From: HXMU1420-2 sp034670145
Lineage (GTDB): Bacteria; Pseudomonadota; Alphaproteobacteria; Rhodobacterales; Rhodobacteraceae
DNA: 64,000 nucleotides
Assembly: GCA_034670145.1 (NCBI GenBank)
Contig: JAXMOA010000003.1
Coordinates: 124,001-188,000, forward strand
Direction of reading: 5' to 3'
The notes beneath the pieces are model-generated. The model was not told the DNA's origin. It ran no database searches and was given only the letters and a program-made list of their open reading frames with translations. This document shows positions 57,390-64,000 of the stretch, one piece after another. The position numbers were made by a program, and so were the translations under genes. The first letter of the stretch is position 1. Every line of letters starts with the position of its first letter.

Positions 57390-58352
57390 ATGGCCAGACC
57401 CAAGATCGCGCTTATCGGCGCGGGGCAGATCGGCGGCACACTCGCCCATCTTGCAGCTCTCAAAGAACTGGGCGACGTCGTTCTGTTCGACATCGCAGAG
57501 GGCACCCCAGAGGGCAAAGCACTCGACATCGCCGAATCCGGCCCGTCCGAGGGTTTTGACGCCGCGCTGAGCGGCACTCAAGACTACGCCGACATCGCAG
57601 GCGCAGACGTTTGCATCGTCACCGCAGGCGTGCCGCGCAAGCCAGGCATGAGTCGCGACGACCTGCTGGGCATCAACCTGAAAGTCATGAAGTCCGTCGG
57701 CGAAGGTATCCGCGACAACGCGCCGAATGCTTTTGTGATCTGCATCACCAACCCGCTGGATGCCATGGTTTGGGCACTGCGCGAGTTTTCCGGCCTGCCA
57801 CACAACATGGTATGCGGCATGGCCGGTGTGCTGGACAGCGCACGTTTCCGTCACTTCCTGTCGGTAGAATTCAACGTCTCGATGAAGGACGTCACAGCGT
57901 TTGTGCTGGGTGGCCATGGCGACACGATGGTACCTTTGGCGCGCTATTCCACAGTTGCCGGCATTCCGCTGCCTGATCTGGTCTCCATGGGCTGGACCAG
58001 CCAGGAAAAGCTGGACAGCATCATTCAGCGCACGCGGGACGGCGGGGCCGAGATTGTTGGCTTGCTGAAAACCGGCTCTGCATTTTACGCGCCGGCAACC
58101 AGTGCGATTGAAATGGCCGAATCCTTCCTCAAGGACCAGAAACGCGTGCTGCCTTGTGCCGCCTATTGTGATGGTCAGCTGGGTCTGGACGGGTTTTACG
58201 TTGGCGTGCCCACCGTAATCGGTGCAGGCGGAATTGAACGCATCGTCGATATCAAGATGAGCAAAGACGAACAGGCAATGTTTGACAGTTCCGTGAATGC
58301 GGTCAAAGGCTTGGTTGAGGCCTGCAAGGGTATTGATCCTTCGCTTGCATAA
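57390..58352 (+). CDS. mdh: Malate dehydrogenase (lactate-dehydrogenase-like)
   Basis: 320-residue NAD-dependent enzyme. Rossmann motif LIGAGQIGGTLAHLA at 8-22, substrate-binding RKPGMSRDDLL and VICITNPLDAM, and the catalytic His in FVLGGHGDTMVPL. GGAGACACC precedes the ATG. Followed by a strong terminator, then by sucC after 456 bp, so mdh is its own transcription unit in the TCA block. Confidence 0.97.
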   Translation: MARPKIALIGAGQIGGTLAHLAALKELGDVVLFDIAEGTPEGKALDIAESGPSEGFDAALSGTQDYADIAGADVCIVTAGVPRKPGMSRDDLLGINLKVMKSVGEGIRDNAPNAFVICITNPLDAMVWALREFSGLPHNMVCGMAGVLDSARFRHFLSVEFNVSMKDVTAFVLGGHGDTMVPLARYSTVAGIPLPDLVSMGWTSQEKLDSIIQRTRDGGAEIVGLLKTGSAFYAPATSAIEMAESFLKDQKRVLPCAAYCDGQLGLDGFYVGVPTVIGAGGIERIVDIKMSKDEQAMFDSSVNAVKGLVEACKGIDPSLA

Positions 58353-58392
58353 ACGTCTGCGCAGGTCCTTGATTGGGACAGCGATATGATTG

Positions 58393-58428
58393 GGGCGGCT
58401 CTTTTGAAAGGAGCCGCCCTTTTCTTTT
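58393..58428 (+). terminator. Intrinsic terminator after mdh
   Basis: GGGCGGCTC and GAGCCGCCC form a 9-bp stem around a 9-base loop, followed by TTTTCTTTT. About 40 bases past the mdh stop. Confidence 0.92.
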
Positions 58429-58808
58429 CCGTCCAGACAAGACGGGTCCTTGGCTGCACGCGCCAGGTCATGGCGTCTGTCGTTTGGTGATTCTATGCCC
58501 GTCCGTTCCGGCACGTTGAAGAACCGCGCATCCTGTCGAAATTGTCGCCTGCGGGGGCCGAAACAGGGCCTTTGACCGGTTCGGCGAAACAATTGGCCTC
58601 TTTTGGACCCTGCAAAAGGCCGCGCGAAAAGGCCAGTTTGCCCTCGTATGCATCCCTCGAAAGCCGTTTGTGATCACAACTTTTTTTGTGTGATCACAAA
58701 TGTCGCTTTTTTTGAAAATGCCCCTATATTGCTGCAACAATCCGATTTAACCCAATGTCAAGGGCGAGCCGTTAGCTCGCGGTGTGATGCACAAGACGGG
58801 AAATTTCC
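58429..58808 (+). other. Intergenic region upstream of sucC
   Basis: 380 bp between the mdh terminator and sucC with no gene. It holds the paired palindromes listed separately, two T-runs around 58681-58687 and 58707-58713, and a TATATT (58725-58730) that may be the -10 of the suc promoter; the matching -35 would overlap the second palindrome. Confidence 0.5.
58668..58698 (+). promoter_or_regulatory. Paired GTGATCAC palindromes upstream of sucC
   Basis: TTGTGATCACAA (58668-58679) and TGTGATCACA (58689-58698) have centres exactly 20 bp apart, two helical turns, separated by a T-run. They end about 27 bp before a possible -10 (TATATT). A near-identical pair lies before sdhC, pointing to one regulator for both operons. 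Confidence 0.7.
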
Positions 58809-60002
58809 ATGAACATCCATGAATACCAGGCCAAAGGTCTTCTCCGCAGCTACGGCGCACCGGTTTCCGATGGGCGAATCGTGCTCCGCGCCGAAGAGGC
58901 GAAATCCATGGCAGGAGAGCTGGATGGACCGCTTTGGGTGGTCAAGGCTCAGATCCACGCCGGCGGACGCGGCAAGGGATCGTTCATAGAACCAGAAGCC
59001 GGTGAAAAGGGTGGCGTTCGTCTGGCCCATTCTGTCGAAGAAGCAGAGGCCGAGGCCAAAGCCATGCTGGGCCGCACTTTGGTGACCAAGCAGACCGGCC
59101 CGGCGGGCAAGCAGGTGAACCGGGTTTACATCGAAGACGGCTCTGGCATCGAAAGCGAGCTGTATCTGGCACTGTTGGTTGATCGCGCCACGTCGCGCAT
59201 CAGCTTTGTCTGCTCCACCGAAGGTGGCATGGACATCGAAGAAGTCGCCGAAAGCACACCCGAAAAGATCCTGTCCTTCTCGGTCGACCCGGCAACGGGC
59301 TATCAGGCCTATCACGGCCGGCGCATTGCCTTCATGCTGGATCTGGTTGGACCTCAGGTAAAACAATGCGTTGCGCTGATGGGCAAGCTTTACAAGCTGT
59401 TCGTCGAAAAAGACATGGAAATGCTGGAAATCAACCCGCTGATCGTCACCGACAAAGGCGACCTGAAATGTCTTGATGCCAAGATGGGATTTGACGGCAA
59501 CGCTGTGTATCGCCACTCCGACATTGCAGAGCTTCGCGACACCACCGAGGAAGATCCCAAAGAGCTGGAAGCATCGAAGTACGACCTGAACTATATCGCT
59601 CTGGACGGTGAAATCGGCTGTATGGTCAATGGCGCGGGCCTGGCCATGGCGACGATGGACATCATCAAGCTTTACGGTTCCGAGCCTGCCAACTTCCTTG
59701 ACGTCGGCGGCGGCGCCACCAAGGAAAAAGTGACCGAGGCGTTCAAGATCATCACATCAGATCCACAGGTCAAAGGTATTCTTGTTAACATCTTTGGCGG
59801 TATCATGCGGTGCGATGTGATTGCCGAGGGCGTTATCGCGGCGGTTCAGGAAGTCGGCCTTTCGGTGCCTCTGGTTGTCCGTCTCGAAGGCACGAATGTG
59901 GAGAAGGGCAAAGAGATCATCAATAATTCCGGTCTGGCCGTCATCGCCGCGGACGACCTGAAGGATGGTGCCGAAAAAATCGTGAAGGCCGTGAAAGGCT
60001 AA
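58809..60002 (+). CDS. sucC: Succinyl-CoA synthetase beta subunit (ADP-forming)
   Basis: 397-residue ATP-grasp subunit. Starts MNIHEYQAKGLLRSYGAPV, has KAQIHAGGRGKGSF for nucleotide binding, EINPLIVTDKGDLKCLDAKMGFD for metal and NFLDVGGGATKEKV plus VNIFGGIMRCDVIAEGV for CoA-site contacts. Partner sucD follows only after two unrelated genes, which is unusual since sucC and sucD are commonly adjacent. Confidence 0.97.
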   Translation: MNIHEYQAKGLLRSYGAPVSDGRIVLRAEEAKSMAGELDGPLWVVKAQIHAGGRGKGSFIEPEAGEKGGVRLAHSVEEAEAEAKAMLGRTLVTKQTGPAGKQVNRVYIEDGSGIESELYLALLVDRATSRISFVCSTEGGMDIEEVAESTPEKILSFSVDPATGYQAYHGRRIAFMLDLVGPQVKQCVALMGKLYKLFVEKDMEMLEINPLIVTDKGDLKCLDAKMGFDGNAVYRHSDIAELRDTTEEDPKELEASKYDLNYIALDGEIGCMVNGAGLAMATMDIIKLYGSEPANFLDVGGGATKEKVTEAFKIITSDPQVKGILVNIFGGIMRCDVIAEGVIAAVQEVGLSVPLVVRLEGTNVEKGKEIINNSGLAVIAADDLKDGAEKIVKAVKG

Positions 60003-60227
60003 TATTTGAGGCTGTCCCACCTCATTGTCGCAACCGCTACCATGACGCGGGCGATACTGGGCCCCGGGGCAGCTCTCTGTAAGAAAATTTATGGTCGGGC
60101 CATCGCACCCGGGGATCAGCGTGCATCCATTGCATTGCCTTGAACCTGCAACAGATGGCCCAACTGACAACAGTGAATGTGTTTTCATTCTAACGAGACT
60201 TGTTCTCACAAGGACCCCGACGATCGC

Positions 60228-61385
60228 ATGAAAGCAATCGTACATATCGGATCACCCAAAGCCGGGTCCAGCTCGATTCAGGAATTTCTGTTCCTCAATC
60301 GAACCAAACTGGCTGAACAGGGATTTCGGTTCAAACGAAACGTGCATGGACGCGGCAGCCAATACGAATATCCGCTTGCCCTGCTGGCCCGCAACGGGCG
60401 ACTGATCCATGGCGAACAGGAACGCGCGCTCTACAAAGCGCGTTCAGTCGCAGAGGTTTTGGGGCATTCCGACAAATATCTGAAGGCGTTGCAATCCGAG
60501 GCGCAAAAAACCTCGCAGCCTGTCGCATTGTTTTCCAGCGAACATATTCTGCCCTGGCTGACAAGTGTCGACCTGGTCCGGGCGTTTGATCAGCAGTTCC
60601 AGGCTGCTTTTGCCGATGTGCGATATCTGGTCTACTACCGTGCGCCGGATGCTGCGCTGCTCAGCCAGTATTCCGAGCGGATCAAACGCGGCTATACACA
60701 CACGCTGGACGCCTTCGTGGCGCAGCGTTTGAAAGGCCTGAACATCTTTAGGTCTGCTCGACGCTGGGCCGATGCAGTGAGCAAGGGACGGATGGAAGTC
60801 CGGTTGTTTGACCGCTCTACGCTGAAAGATGGCGACGCAGTGGCCGACTATTGCGATGCCTGTGGCATAGATGCGACCGGGCTGACAATGCCGCCGCGCA
60901 CGAATGAAGCGCTCAGCGCTCCGGCAGCGGAATGCTTGCGTATCTTGAACGGAATTGTCCCGGAATTGCGCCCGAATGGCTCAAGAAACCCGTTGCGCGC
61001 CGATCTGTTGCAGGCGGTTCAGGAACTGTCAGCCGACATGCCGAAACTGACCCTGAACCAAGCCCAACAGCAAATGGTTCGCCACCACATGGGCACGCCT
61101 TTGGAAAAGCTGCGTAAACAGTTTTTTCCCGATCGCGAACGGCTGTTCCCTGCGCCCCAAGAGGCTCCGGATCAGACTGACGATCAGACACAAGAAATGG
61201 CACTGCATCTTATGGCGCAACTGCTGATCAAAACCCGTATGGGCGAGTTGAGCACGCTGAATTTTTTGGAACGCCAGCGCGCTTACATGTCGGAGCCATT
61301 GGCCGCACCAACCCAAGCCAATGATGTGGCCGCGCCAAAGACTGCTGCTCCGCCGTCAGCGAAGTTGGAGGTTCGGAATGCGTAA
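60228..61385 (+). CDS. Sulfotransferase-like protein between sucC and sucD
   Basis: 385 residues. It begins VHIGSPKAGSSSIQEFLFLNR, which matches the 5'-phosphosulfate loop GxPKxGTT of sulfotransferases, and VRYLVYYRAPDAALLSQYSERIKRG fits the 3'-phosphate site region. Substrate unknown; polysaccharide modification is typical of bacterial members. The last third, after residue 310, is Gln/Pro/Ala-rich. Start at 60228 is by motif position; AAGGACC is 13 bases before. The gene is separated from sucC by 225 bp in which I see nothing definite. Confidence 0.72.
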   Translation: MKAIVHIGSPKAGSSSIQEFLFLNRTKLAEQGFRFKRNVHGRGSQYEYPLALLARNGRLIHGEQERALYKARSVAEVLGHSDKYLKALQSEAQKTSQPVALFSSEHILPWLTSVDLVRAFDQQFQAAFADVRYLVYYRAPDAALLSQYSERIKRGYTHTLDAFVAQRLKGLNIFRSARRWADAVSKGRMEVRLFDRSTLKDGDAVADYCDACGIDATGLTMPPRTNEALSAPAAECLRILNGIVPELRPNGSRNPLRADLLQAVQELSADMPKLTLNQAQQQMVRHHMGTPLEKLRKQFFPDRERLFPAPQEAPDQTDDQTQEMALHLMAQLLIKTRMGELSTLNFLERQRAYMSEPLAAPTQANDVAAPKTAAPPSAKLEVRNA

Positions 61386-61983
61386 GCTCAAGACCGCTCT
61401 ACAGCTTGGACTAAGCTATCTGCCGTTTTCGATCACGAAGCCGCGGATTTGCCTAAACCTGCGTCCGATGCCTCTGTGCTTAGCCATTGGCATATCACTG
61501 CTTTCCGCGTGCGATGAAACATCTACAACCGCGACGTCTACGCCAACTGCGGTGGGGCCCGGCCCATATGCTGTTAATGTAATAGATGCCGCGGTTATGT
61601 TCGGGCGTGTTTGTGCTCAAAGTTATCCCAGCTTGTCAAAAGCCCGGGCGGCGGTGCTGGAATTACCATTTGTACAAGACCCACGGACCGGAACCTACTT
61701 CCACCAAAACCTCGATCTGTCGTTCAAGCTGACCGACTCGTCAGGGGCAAAATTCTGTTCGATGGTGTTCGGATCAAAAGAAAAGGACTCAACTCTGGTC
61801 GGGATCACAGTTGCGACTTCCGTTCCAACTTTCATCAAAGGGGCTAGCGACTCTTTGGTGGTCGGCGAAACCGACGGATCAGTTACCGTCCGCGTGTCAA
61901 ACAGTTCAAATTTTTTCGTCCAGCCAACCATTCGGTCGAATGGGCGAAACTACTACGCCGCGAGAATTACAAATTTCAACTAA
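61378..61983 (+). CDS. Putative lipoprotein between sucC and sucD
   Basis: 201 residues overlapping the sulfotransferase-like gene by 8 bases, with GGAGG ahead of its ATG. A hydrophobic stretch LCLAIGISLLSACDE ends in a lipobox, so the true signal may start at an internal Met (61468) and the protein would be lipidated. The rest has no family I recognise; it includes two cysteines and a beta-rich end. Base composition is more AT-rich than sucC and sucD, in line with insertion. Confidence 0.6.
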   Translation: MRKLKTALQLGLSYLPFSITKPRICLNLRPMPLCLAIGISLLSACDETSTTATSTPTAVGPGPYAVNVIDAAVMFGRVCAQSYPSLSKARAAVLELPFVQDPRTGTYFHQNLDLSFKLTDSSGAKFCSMVFGSKEKDSTLVGITVATSVPTFIKGASDSLVVGETDGSVTVRVSNSSNFFVQPTIRSNGRNYYAARITNFN

Positions 61984-61997
61984 AGGAGCCGGCCAAA

Positions 61998-62879
61998 ATG
62001 GCAGTCCTCATCGACGAAACCACAAAAGTCATCTGCCAGGGCCTGACCGGCTCGCAAGGGACATTCCACACCGAGCAGGCCATCGCCTATGGCACCAAAA
62101 TGGTCGGCGGCGTGACACCGGGCAAAGGCGGCATGGAGCACCTGGGGCTGCCTGTCTACAACTCGGTACATGAGGCGAAAGCCATGACCGAGGCGAATGC
62201 GTCCGTTATCTACGTGCCACCCCCCTTCGCAGCCGACTCCATCATGGAGGCCATTGACGCCCAGATGGAAGTGATCGTCTGCATCACCGAAGGTATCCCT
62301 GTTCTGGACATGATGAAGGTAAAGCGGGCGCTGGAAGGCTCTTCCAGCCGCCTGATCGGGCCCAATTGCCCGGGTGTCATCACGCCGGATGCTTGCAAGA
62401 TCGGCATCATGCCAGGCCATATCCATCGCCGCGGCACAGTTGGGGTTGTTTCCCGCTCCGGCACGCTGACGTATGAAGCCGTCAAACAGACCACAGACGT
62501 CGGTCTGGGCCAGTCCACATGTGTCGGCATTGGCGGGGATCCCATCAAGGGAACCGAGCATTTGGACGTGCTGGAATGGTTCCTGGCAGATGACGAAACC
62601 CAATCCATCATCATGATTGGCGAGATTGGCGGCTCTGCCGAAGAAGAAGCCGCACAATTCCTGGCGGATGAGGCGAAAAAGGGACGTTCCAAGCCCTGCG
62701 CCGGCTTTATCGCCGGGCGAACAGCCCCTCCAGGTCGCCGCATGGGCCATGCTGGCGCAATCGTCAGCGGCGGCCAGGGCGGCGCCGAAGACAAAATCGA
62801 AGCAATGCGTTCCGCTGGGATCGTTGTGGCCGAAAGCCCGGCAGGTCTGGGCGAAGCGGTACTGGAAGCCATCGGGTAA
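61998..62879 (+). CDS. sucD: Succinyl-CoA synthetase alpha subunit
   Basis: 293-residue subunit with the CoA-binding Rossmann part (VICQGLTGSQGTFHTEQAI) and the phosphorylated histidine in RRMGHAGAIVSGG. PNCPGVITP and SRSGTLTYEAV are further markers. Forms the enzyme with SucC to make ATP from succinyl-CoA. AAAGGAG lies before the start; it comes 14 bp after the lipoprotein gene, so suc transcription must pass through the two inserted genes. Confidence 0.97.
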   Translation: MAVLIDETTKVICQGLTGSQGTFHTEQAIAYGTKMVGGVTPGKGGMEHLGLPVYNSVHEAKAMTEANASVIYVPPPFAADSIMEAIDAQMEVIVCITEGIPVLDMMKVKRALEGSSSRLIGPNCPGVITPDACKIGIMPGHIHRRGTVGVVSRSGTLTYEAVKQTTDVGLGQSTCVGIGGDPIKGTEHLDVLEWFLADDETQSIIMIGEIGGSAEEEAAQFLADEAKKGRSKPCAGFIAGRTAPPGRRMGHAGAIVSGGQGGAEDKIEAMRSAGIVVAESPAGLGEAVLEAIG

Positions 62880-62891
62880 ACGGGTTGTAAA

Positions 62892-63155
62892 ATGATCGAC
62901 GCGACAAAGACCAACTTCGAAAGTTTCCCTGAAGGCCATCGCCGTAGCAACGGTTATGAATTCAACGGTGCTTTCGCGGTGTTCTTTGTCGCTGCCGGTC
63001 TGACCCGCCGCTTCCTTGCGGCGCTGCTGGCGCGTTCCGGAGCAGACGCGATTGATGCGCATACTGCATGGCAGTCGGCCGAAGGCAGACCGCAACGGGC
63101 GTTGCTTCGACAACAAAGCCGTGCCCGGCCCCTGCAATCAGAGAGGCTGGCATGA
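62892..63155 (+). CDS. Small ORF between sucD and a DUF805 gene
   Basis: 87 residues beginning MIDATKTNFESFPEGHRRSN with a possible short helix (FAVFFVAAGLTRRFLAALLA) and an Arg-rich end. Its stop overlaps the DUF805 start in ATGA, consistent with coupling, but it has no good ribosome site and no known family. It could be spurious. Confidence 0.35.
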   Translation: MIDATKTNFESFPEGHRRSNGYEFNGAFAVFFVAAGLTRRFLAALLARSGADAIDAHTAWQSAEGRPQRALLRQQSRARPLQSERLA

Positions 63156-63685
63156 CATTCACCCAAGCAATTCAAAGCTGCCTTTCCAAATATGCCACAT
63201 TCTCTGGCCGCGCTTCGCGCCCAGAATATTGGTTGTTTTTTCTATTCGTCATCTTGGTGGGCATCATCGCCAGCCTGATCGACTGGTCTCTATTTGGGTC
63301 CAGCATCCATGATGAGACCGGCGGGGCGTCGGTTTACCGCCTGGATCGGCAGCCGGTCTCGACCATCAGCGGACTTGCCTTGTTCCTACCTCACTTTGCG
63401 GCCGCCTGGCGCCGCATGCATGACACAGGACGCAGCGGGTTGTTTGTCTTGCTGCCTTCTTTGGTCTCAATCGCTGCTATTTTGGTCGCCACATTCGGCC
63501 TGGGCCTCGCTGATATGGCATCAGGCAGGCTCGACAGTCTGTTAACCGGTGCAACCCTACTTATCCTAATCCCACTCCTGATCCTCGGCCTGTTTTCGCC
63601 GCTGATCGTCTTTTTCTGGCTGATCCGCCGTGGCCAGCCGGGCCCGAATCCCTACGGTCCCAACCCGCAAGAGGTGTCAAAATGA
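63152..63685 (+). CDS. DUF805 family membrane protein
   Basis: 177 residues with four hydrophobic helices. TFTQAIQSCLSKYATFSGRASRPEYWLFFLFVILV and AAWRRMHDTGRSGLFVLLP are the DUF805 signature. Function unknown. Lies between sucD and odhA with ATGA overlaps on both sides, so it is part of the suc-odh operon. Confidence 0.88.
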   Translation: MTFTQAIQSCLSKYATFSGRASRPEYWLFFLFVILVGIIASLIDWSLFGSSIHDETGGASVYRLDRQPVSTISGLALFLPHFAAAWRRMHDTGRSGLFVLLPSLVSIAAILVATFGLGLADMASGRLDSLLTGATLLILIPLLILGLFSPLIVFFWLIRRGQPGPNPYGPNPQEVSK

Positions 63686-64000
63686 CCGAGCAAAGCCCTA
63701 ACGATCTGTTCCAAGCCTCCTCGTTCATGCAGGGGCATAATGCCGAATATCTGGAGCAGCTATATGCGCTCTACGCAGGCGACCCAAATGCAGTAGATGC
63801 AGCCTGGGCCGAGTTTTTCCGCCAATTGGGCGATGCTGAGCTGGATGTAAAAGCCGAGGCGCAAGGCCCCAGCTGGGCCCGCAACGACTGGCCTCCGATA
63901 CCAAGCGATGACCTGACCGCCGCGCTCACCGGTGAGTGGCCAGAGGCGCCTGCCCCACAGGACACTGGCAAGAAGATTGCGACCAAGGCCGCCGAGGCGG
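63682..64000 (+). CDS. odhA: 2-oxoglutarate dehydrogenase E1, N-terminal part, cut by window edge
   Basis: The first 106 residues are visible: MTEQSPNDLFQASSFMQGHN, then AEYLEQLYALYAGDPNAVDAAWAEFFRQLGD, which is the standard E1o N-terminal segment for binding to the E2 core. Starts within the DUF805 stop (ATGA). The frame is open to the window end. Completes the run mdh, sucCD, odhA of TCA-cycle genes. Confidence 0.95.
   Translation, partial: MTEQSPNDLFQASSFMQGHNAEYLEQLYALYAGDPNAVDAAWAEFFRQLGDAELDVKAEAQGPSWARNDWPPIPSDDLTAALTGEWPEAPAPQDTGKKIATKAAEA

Noticed and set aside
60003..60227. Gap after sucC with GC-rich symmetric runs (GGGCCCCGGGGC) considered as a terminator
   Set aside because: No stable stem followed by a T-run could be drawn, and sucD downstream needs read-through or its own promoter.

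Overview
The window looks like a chromosomal segment of a GC-rich alphaproteobacterium of the Rhodobacterales (Roseobacter type). The evidence is the gene content: ethylmalonyl-CoA pathway genes (ccr, ecm, mch, mcl2), a membrane urate oxidase PuuD with a fused cytochrome c, a LuxI/LuxR pair preceded by a small conserved protein, an HvrA-like H-NS protein, and sdhCDAB and mdh-suc-odhA operons. Most genes are packed in operons with 1-4 base ATGA/TGATG overlaps. No rRNA, tRNA, CRISPR array or complete transposon was seen.

Layout. (1) 1-2600: minus-strand glycine cleavage operon gcvT-gcvH-gcvP (gcvP runs off the left edge) behind a tandem glycine riboswitch. (2) 2.7-10.9 kb: purine/ureide catabolism (allE, an NCS2 permease, allA, puuE fused to an OHCU decarboxylase, uraH, a LysR regulator, puuD), followed by a pentameric ligand-gated ion channel homologue. 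(3) 12.3-19.0 kb: tamA-tamB for outer-membrane protein assembly. (4) 19.0-25.0 kb: ggt-like hydrolase, class IV aminotransferase, GNAT, Usp, nfuA, a GFA protein, tsaB and rimI. (5) 25.1-32.4 kb: a BMP/nucleoside-type ABC transporter (binding protein, ATPase, two permeases) with a LysE exporter between the permeases. Between its first two genes lies an accessory segment holding decayed copies of the surrounding junction and an AT-richer gene. (6) 32.5-37 kb: TauE/SafE permease plus TIGR02186-type protein, SDR and a RecD-like helicase. (7) 36.5-38.3 kb: luxI and luxR with a small coupled ORF and a phased TTAA array matching CtrA half-sites. (8) 38.4-43.5 kb: ccr, a glycerolipid acyltransferase and ecm. 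(9) 43.7-47.2 kb: an H-NS-like protein, deoD, a DUF1989 protein and creD. (10) 47.2-51.8 kb: the sdh operon, with a sulfotransferase-like gene between sdhA and sdhB. (11) 51.8-57.3 kb: a VWA protein, mch, DUF1737, NnrU-like, mcl2, a secreted protein, GNAT and a second TauE. (12) 57.4-64 kb: mdh, sucC, a second sulfotransferase-like gene and a lipoprotein, sucD, a small ORF, DUF805, and the start of odhA.

How they work together. Urate oxidation and ureide breakdown give glyoxylate, urea and ammonia. The ethylmalonyl-CoA genes assimilate acetyl-CoA and feed glyoxylate and C4 acids into the TCA enzymes at the right end. The most interesting signals are: a pair of GTGATCAC palindromes about two helical turns apart in front of both sdhC and sucC, suggesting a shared TCA regulator; the phased CtrA-like array upstream of the quorum-sensing genes; remnants of an ancestral duplication inside the nucleoside transporter locus; a prokaryotic Cys-loop-receptor homologue next to urate oxidase; and a sulfotransferase-like gene inserted in each of two TCA operons.
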